NCBI GenBank assembly: GCA_026986885.1
Contig: JALSNT010000016.1
Span: 1 to 5,652 of the forward strand
Direction of reading: 5' to 3'
Length of the DNA: 5,652 bases
Origin: Desulfobulbaceae bacterium
Lineage (GTDB): Bacteria > Desulfobacterota > Desulfobulbia > Desulfobulbales > Desulfobulbaceae
In this document: in pieces, positions 1 to 5,652 of the stretch
How the letters are laid out: each line of letters opens with the position of its first letter
How positions within the stretch are numbered: the first letter of the stretch is position 1
The notes under the pieces: model-generated
What the model was told of the DNA's origin: nothing
Database searches by the model: none
What the model saw: the letters and a program-made list of their open reading frames with translations, nothing else
Made by a program: the position numbers and the translations under genes

Positions 1-213
1 GCCCAAAAGGCGGGACTACAGGGAATACGTCAGGTTCAGGGCGGAATAATCCCCGGTGACAGCATCCTGGCGATTGACGGCAAGAAAGTCCAGGATTATA
101 ATCAGTTGAGAGATTATATCGAACAGCGTCAAGTCGGCGACACCGTTCGTCTGACTTTATTGCGTGCAGGTCGGCAACTGGACGTCACCGTTACTCTTGA
201 GGCCATGGAGTAA
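1..213 (+). CDS. C-terminal PDZ domain of an S1C (HtrA/Deg-type) serine protease, partial
   Basis: An open frame enters from the left edge and runs 70 codons to a TAA. The residues form a PDZ domain C-terminal half: AQKAGLQG, then GGIIPGDSILAIDGKKV, a helix with DYNQLRDYI, and the closing strand GDTVRLTLLRAGRQLDVTV. The GD-I-x-x-I-D/N-G-x-x-V pattern and the AGL motif are typical of PDZ domains that end HtrA/DegP-like periplasmic proteases, which degrade misfolded envelope proteins. The trypsin-like catalytic domain lies outside the window, so the protease assignment is inferred from the PDZ type; another PDZ protein, such as an RseP-like or secretion-system protein, is possible. The following gene is on the same strand 55 bases downstream and could be co-transcribed. 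Confidence 0.75.
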   Translation, partial: AQKAGLQGIRQVQGGIIPGDSILAIDGKKVQDYNQLRDYIEQRQVGDTVRLTLLRAGRQLDVTVTLEAME

Positions 214-257
214 CAAAGAACCGGCGGAAAGACCATTTTTGCCAAGAAGGTTTATCC

Positions 258-262
258 AGGAG
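258..262 (+). promoter_or_regulatory. Shine-Dalgarno site deciding a GTG start
   Basis: AGGAG sits 6 bases before GTG at 269. This choice removes 35 codons from the longest reading frame (ATG at 164, inside the PDZ gene) and puts a hydrophobic segment at the N-terminus, as expected for this protein. Confidence 0.7.
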
Positions 263-268
263 ATTGTT

Positions 269-721
269 GTGCGATTGACCGGAAAAACAAGAAGATTTTT
301 CATTCTCATTGCCGCCCTGTTGCTTACCGGCCTCTATTCCAGATATCCCCACCTGATTCATTCAATTCCAGGTGGAAATGATGTCCACCGGACACATTCG
401 ATTACTGCAGCCTACAGAGGCGAAAAGCGTCATGTTCAGGTTACGGGAGAGGGGGTTGTGCTCCGGATACTTGCCGATGATGTCCAGGGTATACGGCATC
501 AGAAATTTATCCTGCAGTTACCTTCCGGGCTAAGTCTGCTGGTGACCCATAATATAGACCTGGCCCCAAGAATAAGGGACCTGCATAAAGGAGACAGGGT
601 TTCCTTTGCCGGTGAATATATCTGGAATGATAAGGGTGGCATTCTGCACTGGACCCATAAGGATCCCCATGGCCGCCATGCCGACGGCTGGCTGCGGCAC
701 AAGGGCAGGATATATCAATAG
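269..721 (+). CDS. DUF3465 family membrane-anchored or exported protein
   Basis: From the GTG at 269 the protein is 150 residues. A short basic stretch (RLTGKTRR) is followed by a hydrophobic segment at about residues 10-22 (FFILIAALLLTGL), a signal anchor or signal peptide, so the rest should face the periplasm. The conserved body starts near residue 55 and contains VQVTGEGVVLRIL, RHQKFIL, THNIDLAPRI, GDRVSFAGEYIWN and HWTHKDPHGRHADGW, ending GRIYQ. This is the pattern I recognise as DUF3465, a small family of unknown function with a compact beta-rich, OB-like appearance. Its histidine- and tryptophan-rich end (HWTH, GRH) is conserved in the family, but no activity can be claimed. It looks full length. 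It follows a PDZ protease gene on the same strand, which may mean a shared envelope role, but this is only context. Confidence 0.8.
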   Translation: MRLTGKTRRFFILIAALLLTGLYSRYPHLIHSIPGGNDVHRTHSITAAYRGEKRHVQVTGEGVVLRILADDVQGIRHQKFILQLPSGLSLLVTHNIDLAPRIRDLHKGDRVSFAGEYIWNDKGGILHWTHKDPHGRHADGWLRHKGRIYQ

Positions 722-774
722 CGGCACTACAATGATTCCTGGCGAGTCTTTACAGGTATGATGACGGAGGCGGT

Positions 775-816
775 AAAAAAAAAGTCAAAATCAACCGATC
801 AGGCGGCCGCTGGTTA
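775..816 (-). terminator. Possible weak terminator after dxs
   Basis: Reading the minus strand past the dxs stop there is an AACC...GGTT pairing (4 bp) enclosing a GC-rich palindromic core GCGGCCGC. After 9 more bases comes a run of nine T at 783-775. The T-run is clear, but the stem is short and not directly adjacent, so this is a poor match to an intrinsic terminator. No better hairpin was seen in the 92-base convergent gap between the DUF3465 gene and dxs. Confidence 0.25.
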
Positions 817-2718
817 TTGCTTCATCACCTCAAGAACGCCGTTGATGATCCCGGCGGCATCTATTCCGGCATCTTTCCACAGGGTCGCCTGTGGGCCCTG
901 TTCGATAAAGGTATTGCCATAGCCCAGTAAACGTATCGGCAGATGGATGTGCAGCTCGGCCAGCATTTGCAGGATCGCGCTGCCGAAACCGCCTTTTTTA
1001 ACATTATCCTCGACCGTTACCATACGTCCTGTTTTTTGGGCCCAACAACTGATCAGTTCATTGTCAAGGGGTTTTATGAAACGTGGATTGATAACGGCGG
1101 CGCTGATACCCAGTTTTTCGAGACCTTCGGCCGCTTCCATGGCTGGATAGACCCTGTTGCCCACGGGCAAAATCAGGACATCGTCACCCTCGCGCAGCAG
1201 TTCGCCTTTGCCGATTGCCAGTTCCTGCTCAGGATTTGCAAGCTTTATACCCACACCGCTGCCACGCGGATACCGAAGCATAACCGGTCCCCCATGGTTA
1301 ATGGCGGTATACAGCATGAACTGCAGCTCATTTTCATCCTTGGGCGCCATCATGGTCAGGTTGGGGATGCAGCGGAAAAGAGAAAGATCGAACACGCCAT
1401 GATGGGTTGGACCATCATCACCGACAACGCCGCCTCGATCAAGGGCCAGGGTAACGGGCAGGTTGGGGAGGCAGACATCATGAATAACCTGATCCATGGC
1501 CCGTTGCATAAAGGTGGAATAAACGGCCACTACCGGCCGCATCCCTTCCATGGCCTGACCGGCGGCAAAGGTGACAGCGTGCTGTTCGGCGATACCGACA
1601 TCAAAAAAGCGATCCGGAAATTCTTTACTGAAATCCATTAAGCCGGTACCGGCGGGCATGGCAGCGGTGATGGCCGTGATACGCTTGTCCTTGCGGGCCA
1701 GAGAACAGAGGGTATTGCCGAATACCCTGGTGTAGGCAACGGTACCGCCCGAGCTTTTTGCCTTGCCGGTTGCAATATCAAAAGGACCGACGCCGTGATA
1801 ATCACCGGGATTTGTTTCCGCCGGTTCATATCCCTTGCCCTTGGTTGTCAGCACATGAACGAGAACAGGACCGTGACTGTGCTTTTTAACGTTTCTCAGG
1901 GTTGTAATCAGGTCGTCAAGGTTGTGGCCGGGAATGGGGCCGACGTATTGAAATTTCAGGGCCTCAAATAACATGCCGGGGGTAAGGAATGCCTTCAGGC
2001 TTTCCTCGCTCTTGCGCAGGACCTGCAGGATATTTTCCCCCACCGACGGCAGGGCCATAAGAGAGTTCTCAATATGATCCCGCAGACGGCGAGCGGTTTT
2101 GCCGGTCAACTTTTTATTGAGAAAGCTTGACATGGCGCCGACATTTGGTGAAATCGACATCTCGTTGTCATTTAAAATGACGATCAGGTCTTTATCCAGA
2201 TGGCCGGCCTGATTCAAGCCCTCAAAGGCCAGACCGGCAGTCATTGAGCCGTCACCGATCACCGAGATAACCTTGCGGCAACTCTTCATGAGACATTTAC
2301 CAACGGCAATACCCAGACCATAGGAAATGGAGGTAGAGCTGTGTCCGGTTTCCACTACGTCATAGGGGCTTTCTTCCCGTTTGGGAAAACCACTGAGTCC
2401 ATGGTGCCGGCGCAGGGTATGAAAACGATCCCGGCGACCGGTCAGTAATTTGTGGGCATAGGTCTGGTGGCCGACGTCCCAGATGATCTTGTCTTCGGGC
2501 GTATCAAAGACATAGTGCAGGGCAATGGTAAGTTCCACCACACCAAGACAGGGCGCAAGATGGCCCCCGGTCTCGGCAACGGTATGGATAATTTTTTCGC
2601 GCAGTTCTCCGGCAAGTTTTTCGAGTTGTTCCGGTGCCAGTTTGCGCAGGTCCGTGGGAGAATCTATGGTATCAAGCAGGTTTACCTGCGGGTCTGCCGG
2701 CGGATTCATCATGAGCAT
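814..2718 (-). CDS. dxs: 1-deoxy-D-xylulose-5-phosphate synthase
   Basis: DXS is the cytosolic ThDP-dependent enzyme that condenses pyruvate and glyceraldehyde 3-phosphate to DXP, the first step of the MEP isoprenoid pathway and a source for thiamine and pyridoxal. The frame gives 634 residues, close to the usual 620-640. Visible landmarks are GGHLAP with the active-site histidine (about residue 53), [15 protein letters not shown] (81-95), GHSSTSIS (125-132), the ThDP/Mg motif [15 protein letters not shown] through NDNEMSIS (155-190), YVGPIPGHN (258-266), the catalytic glutamate in [10 protein letters not shown] (372-381, E378), and [18 protein letters not shown] (427-444). All domains are complete. 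The start is uncertain: ATG at 2718 or the ATGs two and three codons later, since none has a strong Shine-Dalgarno sequence. It lies downstream of xseB on the same strand. Confidence 0.97.
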   Translation of the reverse strand: MLMMNPPADPQVNLLDTIDSPTDLRKLAPEQLEKLAGELREKIIHTVAETGGHLAPCLGVVELTIALHYVFDTPEDKIIWDVGHQTYAHKLLTGRRDRFHTLRRHHGLSGFPKREESPYDVVETGHSSTSISYGLGIAVGKCLMKSCRKVISVIGDGSMTAGLAFEGLNQAGHLDKDLIVILNDNEMSISPNVGAMSSFLNKKLTGKTARRLRDHIENSLMALPSVGENILQVLRKSEESLKAFLTPGMLFEALKFQYVGPIPGHNLDDLITTLRNVKKHSHGPVLVHVLTTKGKGYEPAETNPGDYHGVGPFDIATGKAKSSGGTVAYTRVFGNTLCSLARKDKRITAITAAMPAGTGLMDFSKEFPDRFFDVGIAEQHAVTFAAGQAMEGMRPVVAVYSTFMQRAMDQVIHDVCLPNLPVTLALDRGGVVGDDGPTHHGVFDLSLFRCIPNLTMMAPKDENELQFMLYTAINHGGPVMLRYPRGSGVGIKLANPEQELAIGKGELLREGDDVLILPVGNRVYPAMEAAEGLEKLGISAAVINPRFIKPLDNELISCWAQKTGRMVTVEDNVKKGGFGSAILQMLAELHIHLPIRLLGYGNTFIEQGPQATLWKDAGIDAAGIINGVLEVMKQ

Positions 2719-2748
2719 ATGATCATCATCAGGTAATAGTTAGTCAGA

Positions 2749-2770
2749 ACCTAAATTGAGCGATTTAGGT
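2749..2770. repeat. Inverted repeat in the xseB-dxs gap
   Basis: ACCTAAAT (2749-2756) and ATTTAGGT (2763-2770) form a perfect 8-bp stem with a 6-base loop in the 77-base gap between xseB and dxs. In the direction of dxs transcription a T-rich stretch comes before the stem, not after it, so it is not a standard intrinsic terminator. It could be an mRNA processing or stability hairpin in a bicistronic transcript, or an operator. It lies 31 bases from the dxs ATG. Confidence 0.6.
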
Positions 2771-2795
2771 AGAAAAAAGATGCGACGTGCAGCCG

Positions 2796-3029
2796 TTATT
2801 CCGACTCCACCTCTTCATTAAATGGCCGGGACTGCAAGCCGGCATCCGTTTTAAGTATCAGGTCGATCCTGTTCTTTGCCTCTTCAAGTTTATGGTTACA
2901 AAATTCTACCAGGGCAATACCCTCATCGAATTTTTTTAAACTTTTCTCAAGGTTGAGTTCACCTGCTTCAAGTTCATCGGTAATGGACTCCAGGCGGGAC
3001 AGCGCGGATTCAAAGGTTTTTTTCGCCAT
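2796..3029 (-). CDS. xseB: Exodeoxyribonuclease VII small subunit
   Basis: XseB is the small subunit of exonuclease VII, which several copies form with XseA to degrade single-stranded DNA into acid-soluble oligonucleotides. From the ATG at 3029 the protein is 77 residues (E. coli has 80). It carries the family pattern: [40 protein letters not shown], then [13 protein letters not shown], two amphipathic helices ending in an acidic tail. The frame stays open upstream to a TTG at 3050, but the family N-terminus (MAKK-x-FE) supports the ATG. That ATG lies inside the right core site of the attC candidate. The only Shine-Dalgarno-like sequence, GGTGAG at 3045-3040, is part of that site, with a rather long 10-base spacing. 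The usual upstream partner xseA is not adjacent; restriction-gene remnants are there instead. Confidence 0.92.
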   Translation of the reverse strand: MAKKTFESALSRLESITDELEAGELNLEKSLKKFDEGIALVEFCNHKLEEAKNRIDLILKTDAGLQSRPFNEEVESE

Positions 3030-3103
3030 AACGATCAAGCTCACCGGCAATTTTGTTTTGGAGCGCAGCGGAACAAATGTCCGCGTGTAGCGCCTTGTTA
3101 TGT
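3026..3103 (-). other. attC: Candidate integron attC recombination site (78 bp)
   Basis: On the minus strand the element begins with R'' ACATAAC (3103-3097) and ends with R' GTTATGG (3032-3026); CATAAC and GTTATG pair perfectly. The inner boxes L'' GCTACACGCGG (3091-3081) and L' CCGGTGAGC (3047-3039) pair as GCT/AGC, CAC/GTG and CGG/CCG with two unpaired bases, A3088 and G3084, on one side. These behave like the extrahelical bases that orient attC folding. Further in, TTTGTT (3077-3072) pairs with AACAAA (3057-3052). Sequence words such as TAACAAGGCGCT and CCGGTGAGCTTGATCGTTATG are familiar from attC sites of chromosomal integron cassettes. R'' overlaps the TAA stop of the upstream restriction-gene remnant, as is common in cassettes. 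No integrase or second attC is visible. Confidence 0.8.
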
Positions 3104-4066
3104 TTTGTTTTTATATCTAACGAACCCATCGAGAATATCTTGAAAAGACTTTAGCTTGTATTTCTCGAAACTCTCCTGATCGACATATACAAAGTCGTAA
3201 TTTATTTCCTGCTGCAACGCGTTAATATCCTCACACCACTGGCGCAACCGTTCCATTTTAAGTGGCACATCCAGGTCTTCCTGCCCCTTTGTTTCCACAA
3301 TCACGACACAATCGGCAAAAAGTTTCGTAAAAAAAAATCAGGATAATAATGAGAGATATCGCCATCAGCGTTCACATAATCCAGCTTGAAATGCACGGCC
3401 AGATAATTCTTGGCGTAAGATACCACATCGCTGCATTCATCCAGGAATGCGGCAAATTGTAATGCAAAATGGCTATCACCGATGATGCGATTAAACACGC
3501 ACTTTTTCGGCATTAAATAACCCTGGTCTTTTACGACAAAAGGTCGCGTATTCCGCAGCTTGATTGTATCCCTTATTTCCGCATCACCTTTATCCCGCAC
3601 AGTCAATTAATTGATTGCTTTTTTGACGGTTTCAAGCACGGTTTTGGTTGCTGCCAACTCAGACAGGTTCCTCAATGTGTTGGGAGACTCCAGGGCAACG
3701 GTCCGGCCAAACAGCGCTTTTTGAATAAAGCCCTTTACCTTGCCGTATAGTACATCATAACCACTGACAGGCGCAATTCTTTCATTATGGTCTGCGCGAA
3801 ACAGCCAATGCAACCATGGTTCCGTCGGCCCTTGGCAACAGGTGCGGTTCCCTGAACCACCAGTTGAGCAGGCTTTTGCTTGTATCGCCGGCACCCGCAT
3901 AACCACTGTCGCGAAACTCCCTCACCTTTTTGCGCAAGCCGGCCACCAGCGGCGGCATCAGCTTGTCCATGCTGGTGTAGCGCAAAACTTCGGCCACCGG
4001 AAACCGGCGAATCTCCGGGTTCAGGATGACGTGGAGTGAATCAGGAAAGTCGGGATGCAGGGCCAT
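3098..4066 (-). pseudogene. Decayed type III-like restriction subunit (helicase/PD-(D/E)XK nuclease, BPTD_3080-like)
   Basis: Three blocks of one family are present. Block A (4066 to about 3815) is the N-terminus, with SMDKLMPPLVAGLRKKVREF and SKSLLNWWFREPHLLPRADGTM. The frame then changes and the whole ATPase/helicase part is missing. Block B (about 3825-3328) resumes at SGYDVLYGKVKGFIQ, continues NTLRNLSELAATKT to KKAIN, has an in-frame TAA (3609-3607), then LTVRDKGDAEIRDTIKLRNTRPF to YYPDF. Block C (about 3325-3098) follows a frameshift in a T9 tract and has VVIVETKGQEDLDVPLKMERLRQWCEDI. PDF plus ETK form a PD-(D/E)XK nuclease signature, now split across frames. Intact relatives are far longer, with helicase motifs, and cut DNA as part of a restriction system. 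The start at 4066 overlaps the KilA-N stop (TAATG) and has GGAGG 7 bases upstream. It is almost certainly inactive. The family name is from memory. Confidence 0.85.
3329..3337. repeat. A9/T9 homopolymer at a frameshift
   Basis: Nine A on the plus strand (nine T in the coding direction) lie exactly where the reading frame of the restriction subunit changes, between YYPDFF and TKLFADCVVIVETKG. Seven or ten T would restore one frame across both halves of the nuclease motif. This may be slippage during decay, a sequencing error, or a formerly variable tract. Confidence 0.7.
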
Positions 4067-4893
4067 TATTTTTCCTCCAGCCGCTTGATTCCCGGATCTT
4101 CCGTCAGCACGCGCATCTGTTGTATGGCGAGCCGGTTCAACCGAATCAATCGGTCGGACTGGGCAATACCCTCATGGATAAGGTGCGCGTTCAGACTCTC
4201 CATGTTCGCCAGGCAAACCAGTTGTGCCCCATTGGCAAAGTCACGGATATTGCCTTTTTCGTCTGGATGGGCCTCGCGCCACTGTTTTGCCGTCATACCG
4301 AACAGCGCCATATTCAGCACATCCGCCTCCGAGGCATAGACGGAATTGACTTGCCGCGAGGTTAGCTCGGCGGGGATCAGGTTTTCCTTGATGGCGTCGG
4401 TATGGATGCGGTAGTTGATGCGCGCCAGATTGCGACGGATGTCCCAGCCCAGTTGTTGCTGCTCGGTTTCCTTGAGGCGCTGGAACTCCTTGATCAAATA
4501 GAGCTTGAACTCCACCGACACCCAGGCGGCGAACTCGAAGGCGATGTCCTTGTGGGCGAAAGTGCCGCCATAGCGCCCGGCTTTGGAGACGATGCCCACG
4601 GCACCGGTGCGCTCGATCCACTGTTTCGGTGTCAGGGTGAAGCTGTTCAGGCCGGCCTGCCTTCTAAACCCGTCGAATTCGACGGGTTTAAAATTCGGGT
4701 TATGGATCTGCTCCCAGATACCCAGGAACTCAACCGTATTGCGGTTGCGAATCCAGTTCCGCACCAGGTCATCCGTTCTATCCGTGTCCCGGTGGCGGGC
4801 AATATCGGTGAGTGAGATAAAATCCTCCTCCGCGATGCGCGACACCTTGATCAAGGTATCCAGCACCTCGATTTCGCGGTTCTTGCGGCTCAT
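4066..4893 (-). CDS. KilA-N domain protein, intact, within a decayed restriction operon
   Basis: The product is 275 residues and appears complete. Residues about 9-140 form a KilA-N DNA-binding domain: DFISLTDIARHRD, DLVRNWIRNRNTVEFLGIWEQIHNPNF, then the signature GRYGGTFAHKDIAFEFAAWVSVEFKLYLIKEFQRLKE. KilA-N domains occur in phage and large DNA virus proteins and bind DNA. The C-terminal part (about 185-265: EADVLNMALFGMTAKQWRE, RDFANGAQLVCLANMESLNAHLI) is a helical region found in bacterial members and may be regulatory or for dimerisation. The ATG at 4893 overlaps the upstream methyltransferase stop (ATGA) and has GGAGG at 4905-4901, 7 bases away. The stop overlaps the next start (TAATG). 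This tight packing implies translational coupling in an original three-gene operon. Its exact role there is unknown. It is the only member still open from end to end. Confidence 0.88.
   Translation of the reverse strand: MSRKNREIEVLDTLIKVSRIAEEDFISLTDIARHRDTDRTDDLVRNWIRNRNTVEFLGIWEQIHNPNFKPVEFDGFRRQAGLNSFTLTPKQWIERTGAVGIVSKAGRYGGTFAHKDIAFEFAAWVSVEFKLYLIKEFQRLKETEQQQLGWDIRRNLARINYRIHTDAIKENLIPAELTSRQVNSVYASEADVLNMALFGMTAKQWREAHPDEKGNIRDFANGAQLVCLANMESLNAHLIHEGIAQSDRLIRLNRLAIQQMRVLTEDPGIKRLEEK
4665..4690. repeat. Perfect 26-bp palindrome inside the KilA-N gene
   Basis: The arms TAAACCCGTCGAA (4665-4677) and TTCGACGGGTTTA (4678-4690) are exact reverse complements with no spacer. The next bases outward do not pair. 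It encodes FKPVEFDGF in the KilA-N domain. In single-stranded form it would give an 11-bp stem with an AATT loop. Confidence 0.9.
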
Positions 4894-5226
4894 ACCGAAA
4901 CCTCCACAATCGTCATGGTGTCATTGCCGAAGATATCCACCACCTTGACCGCGATCTTGCGCCTGCCCGGTGAACATTTATGGGCCACGCTCTTAGGCTC
5001 CAGCGAGCGGTCTTTTTTGGTGCGGAAGCTCTGCCACTCGTTCTCAAAGATATAATCGCCGGTCCACTGCTCCTCTATTTTGCCGGTTATGTACCCGGAT
5101 GATCTCCTGCTTGCTCTCAAAGTCGAAATCCACGCTCCAGTAGTCGATCCAGTCAGTCCAGTGCCGGGTAAGGGTTTCACGGGTGATGATACCGTTCTTG
5201 TCACGGCTGACCTTCACGATCCGGCC
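4890..5226 (-). pseudogene. C-terminal remnant of a site-specific DNA methyltransferase (Mod-like)
   Basis: Only about 110 residues of similarity remain. The upstream part reads KGRIVKVSRDKNGIITRETLTRHWTDWIDYWSVDFDFESKQEIIRV (about 5229-5095). The frame then breaks, needing a net one-base insertion or two-base deletion, and continues EEQWTGDYIFENEWQSFRTKKDRSLE through RKIAVKVVDIFGNDTMTIVEVSV to TGA at 4892-4890. I recognise this tail as the C-terminus of type III-like adenine methyltransferases that accompany KilA-N and BPTD_3080-type restriction genes. The catalytic motifs (DPPY, AdoMet-binding) are absent, so assignment rests on the tail and on context. The 5' end of the gene is lost; family-like sequence fades near 5226, where an AT-rich promoter region begins. 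It ends with a 4-base ATGA overlap into the KilA-N gene. It has no likely function. Confidence 0.7.
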
Positions 5227-5227
5227 C

Positions 5228-5254
5228 TTTACAAAAAGTTTATACAGAGATAAT
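5228..5254 (+). promoter_or_regulatory. Possible sigma70 promoter for the recombinase gene
   Basis: TTTACA (5228-5233) and GATAAT (5249-5254) each match five of six consensus bases, but the spacer is only 15 bases. The surrounding 75-base gap is AT-rich. On the other strand TATAAA (5244-5239) with TTTAAT 18 bases upstream could serve leftward transcription of the KilA-N remnant operon. Neither can be confirmed by eye. Confidence 0.3.
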
Positions 5255-5301
5255 CTATCTATATTAAACCGTAATTATATCGCTTTCAAGGGTTCTTTTT
5301 T

Positions 5302-5652
5302 ATGCCTGATATTGCTGCATTTCGTGACTGGCTTTGTGTGGAGCGCGGATATTCACCAAGAACGGTCACGTCATATCTCTCCGATGTCAATGAGTTGTAC
5401 ACATTTTGCCGTCGCAACGGGGAACTGGACCCATGGAAGCTGGATTCCCTGCGCAGATTTGTCGGCTCTCTGCATGGAAAAAATTCCGCAACATCCGTTG
5501 CCCGTAAGCTGTCGGCGCTTCGAACTTTTTTCAGATATCTCCAGCGAGTGGGTAAAATTAATAAAAATCCCATGCCGGCTATTGCCAACCCTCGCCTGGT
5601 TCGCTATATTCCATCGTTTCTCACTGTGGATGAAGTCTTCTGTCTTCTCGAT
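5302..5652 (+). CDS. XerC/XerD-type tyrosine recombinase, N-terminal part
   Basis: The frame starts at ATG 5302, with AAGGG at 5288-5292 nine bases upstream, and is open for 117 codons to the window end. Residues 1-88 are the SAM-like core-binding domain: FRDWLCVERGYSPRTVTSYLSDVNELYTFC, then SVARKLSALRTFFRYLQRVGKINKNP. The linker NPRLVRYIPSFLTVDEVFCLLD leads into the catalytic domain, whose R-K-H-R-H-Y residues are outside the window. The spacing and the words YSPRT, LSALRTFFRYL and NP...R.IP.FLT.DEV are typical of XerC, which with XerD resolves chromosome dimers at dif. It lacks the EQAYVHWIKRFI.FHGKRHP-like start of integron integrases, so it is not an evident IntI. It is divergent from the decayed restriction operon. 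Whether it is the housekeeping XerC or a mobile-element paralogue cannot be told from half the protein. Confidence 0.85.
   Translation, partial: MPDIAAFRDWLCVERGYSPRTVTSYLSDVNELYTFCRRNGELDPWKLDSLRRFVGSLHGKNSATSVARKLSALRTFFRYLQRVGKINKNPMPAIANPRLVRYIPSFLTVDEVFCLLD

Noticed and set aside
164..268. Upstream ATG start that would give the DUF3465 protein 35 more residues
   Set aside because: It would overlap the PDZ gene by 50 bases and bury the hydrophobic N-terminal segment; a clear AGGAG precedes the GTG at 269.
803..810. GCGGCCGC palindrome near the end of dxs
   Set aside because: An 8-base self-complementary word without a loop; not enough alone for a regulatory claim.
943..1641. Long plus-strand reading frame opposite dxs (232 codons)
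   Set aside because: It is antisense to highly conserved DXS sequence, has low-complexity composition with no recognisable domain, and is explained by codon bias of dxs.
4402..4815. Plus-strand open frame across the KilA-N gene
   Set aside because: Shadow of the well-supported minus-strand KilA-N gene, with no ribosome site or family resemblance.
5302..5652. Integron integrase IntI
   Set aside because: The N-terminal domain matches XerC/XerD wording and lacks the usual IntI N-terminal pattern; the diagnostic catalytic-domain insertion is outside the window.
1..5652. CRISPR array, tRNA or rRNA genes
   Set aside because: No regularly spaced direct repeats and no tRNA- or rRNA-like conserved segments were seen on either strand.

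Overview
The window looks like a chromosomal stretch from a Gram-negative bacterium of intermediate GC content. DXS, XseB and a XerC-like recombinase read like deltaproteobacterial (Desulfobacterota-type) proteins. That placement rests on recalled sequence resemblance, not on a search.

Layout. (1) Bases 1-721, plus strand: the last 70 codons of a PDZ-containing S1C/HtrA-type protease, then a membrane-anchored DUF3465 protein. (2) Bases 722-813: a convergent gap with a T9 run on the dxs side. (3) Bases 814-3029, minus strand: dxs and, upstream of it, xseB. These are usually separated by ispA, which is absent here; the gap holds a small hairpin. (4) Bases 3026-3103: a good candidate integron attC recombination site on the minus strand. 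Its left half overlaps the stop codon of the restriction-gene remnant and its right core site contains the xseB start codon. (5) Bases 3098-5226, minus strand: a decayed restriction-modification-like operon, in transcription order a methyltransferase C-terminal remnant, an intact KilA-N protein and a heavily damaged restriction/helicase subunit. The original overlapping stop/start junctions and GGAGG ribosome sites survive. (6) Bases 5227-5301: an AT-rich divergent promoter region. (7) Bases 5302-5652, plus strand: the N-terminal 117 codons of a XerC/XerD-type tyrosine recombinase, cut by the window end.

How it fits together. The housekeeping genes (dxs for isoprenoid precursors, xseB for exonuclease VII) are intact. 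The foreign block upstream of xseB carries a truncation, an internal deletion, a nonsense codon and at least two further frameshifts, yet keeps one complete gene, the KilA-N protein. The most interesting reading is that a defence operon, mobilised as or joined to an integron cassette, was recombined at a G/TT core-like site on the xseB start codon. It would then have placed its attC, including a Shine-Dalgarno-like GGTGAG, directly in front of xseB. No integron integrase is visible, so this would be an isolated attC.
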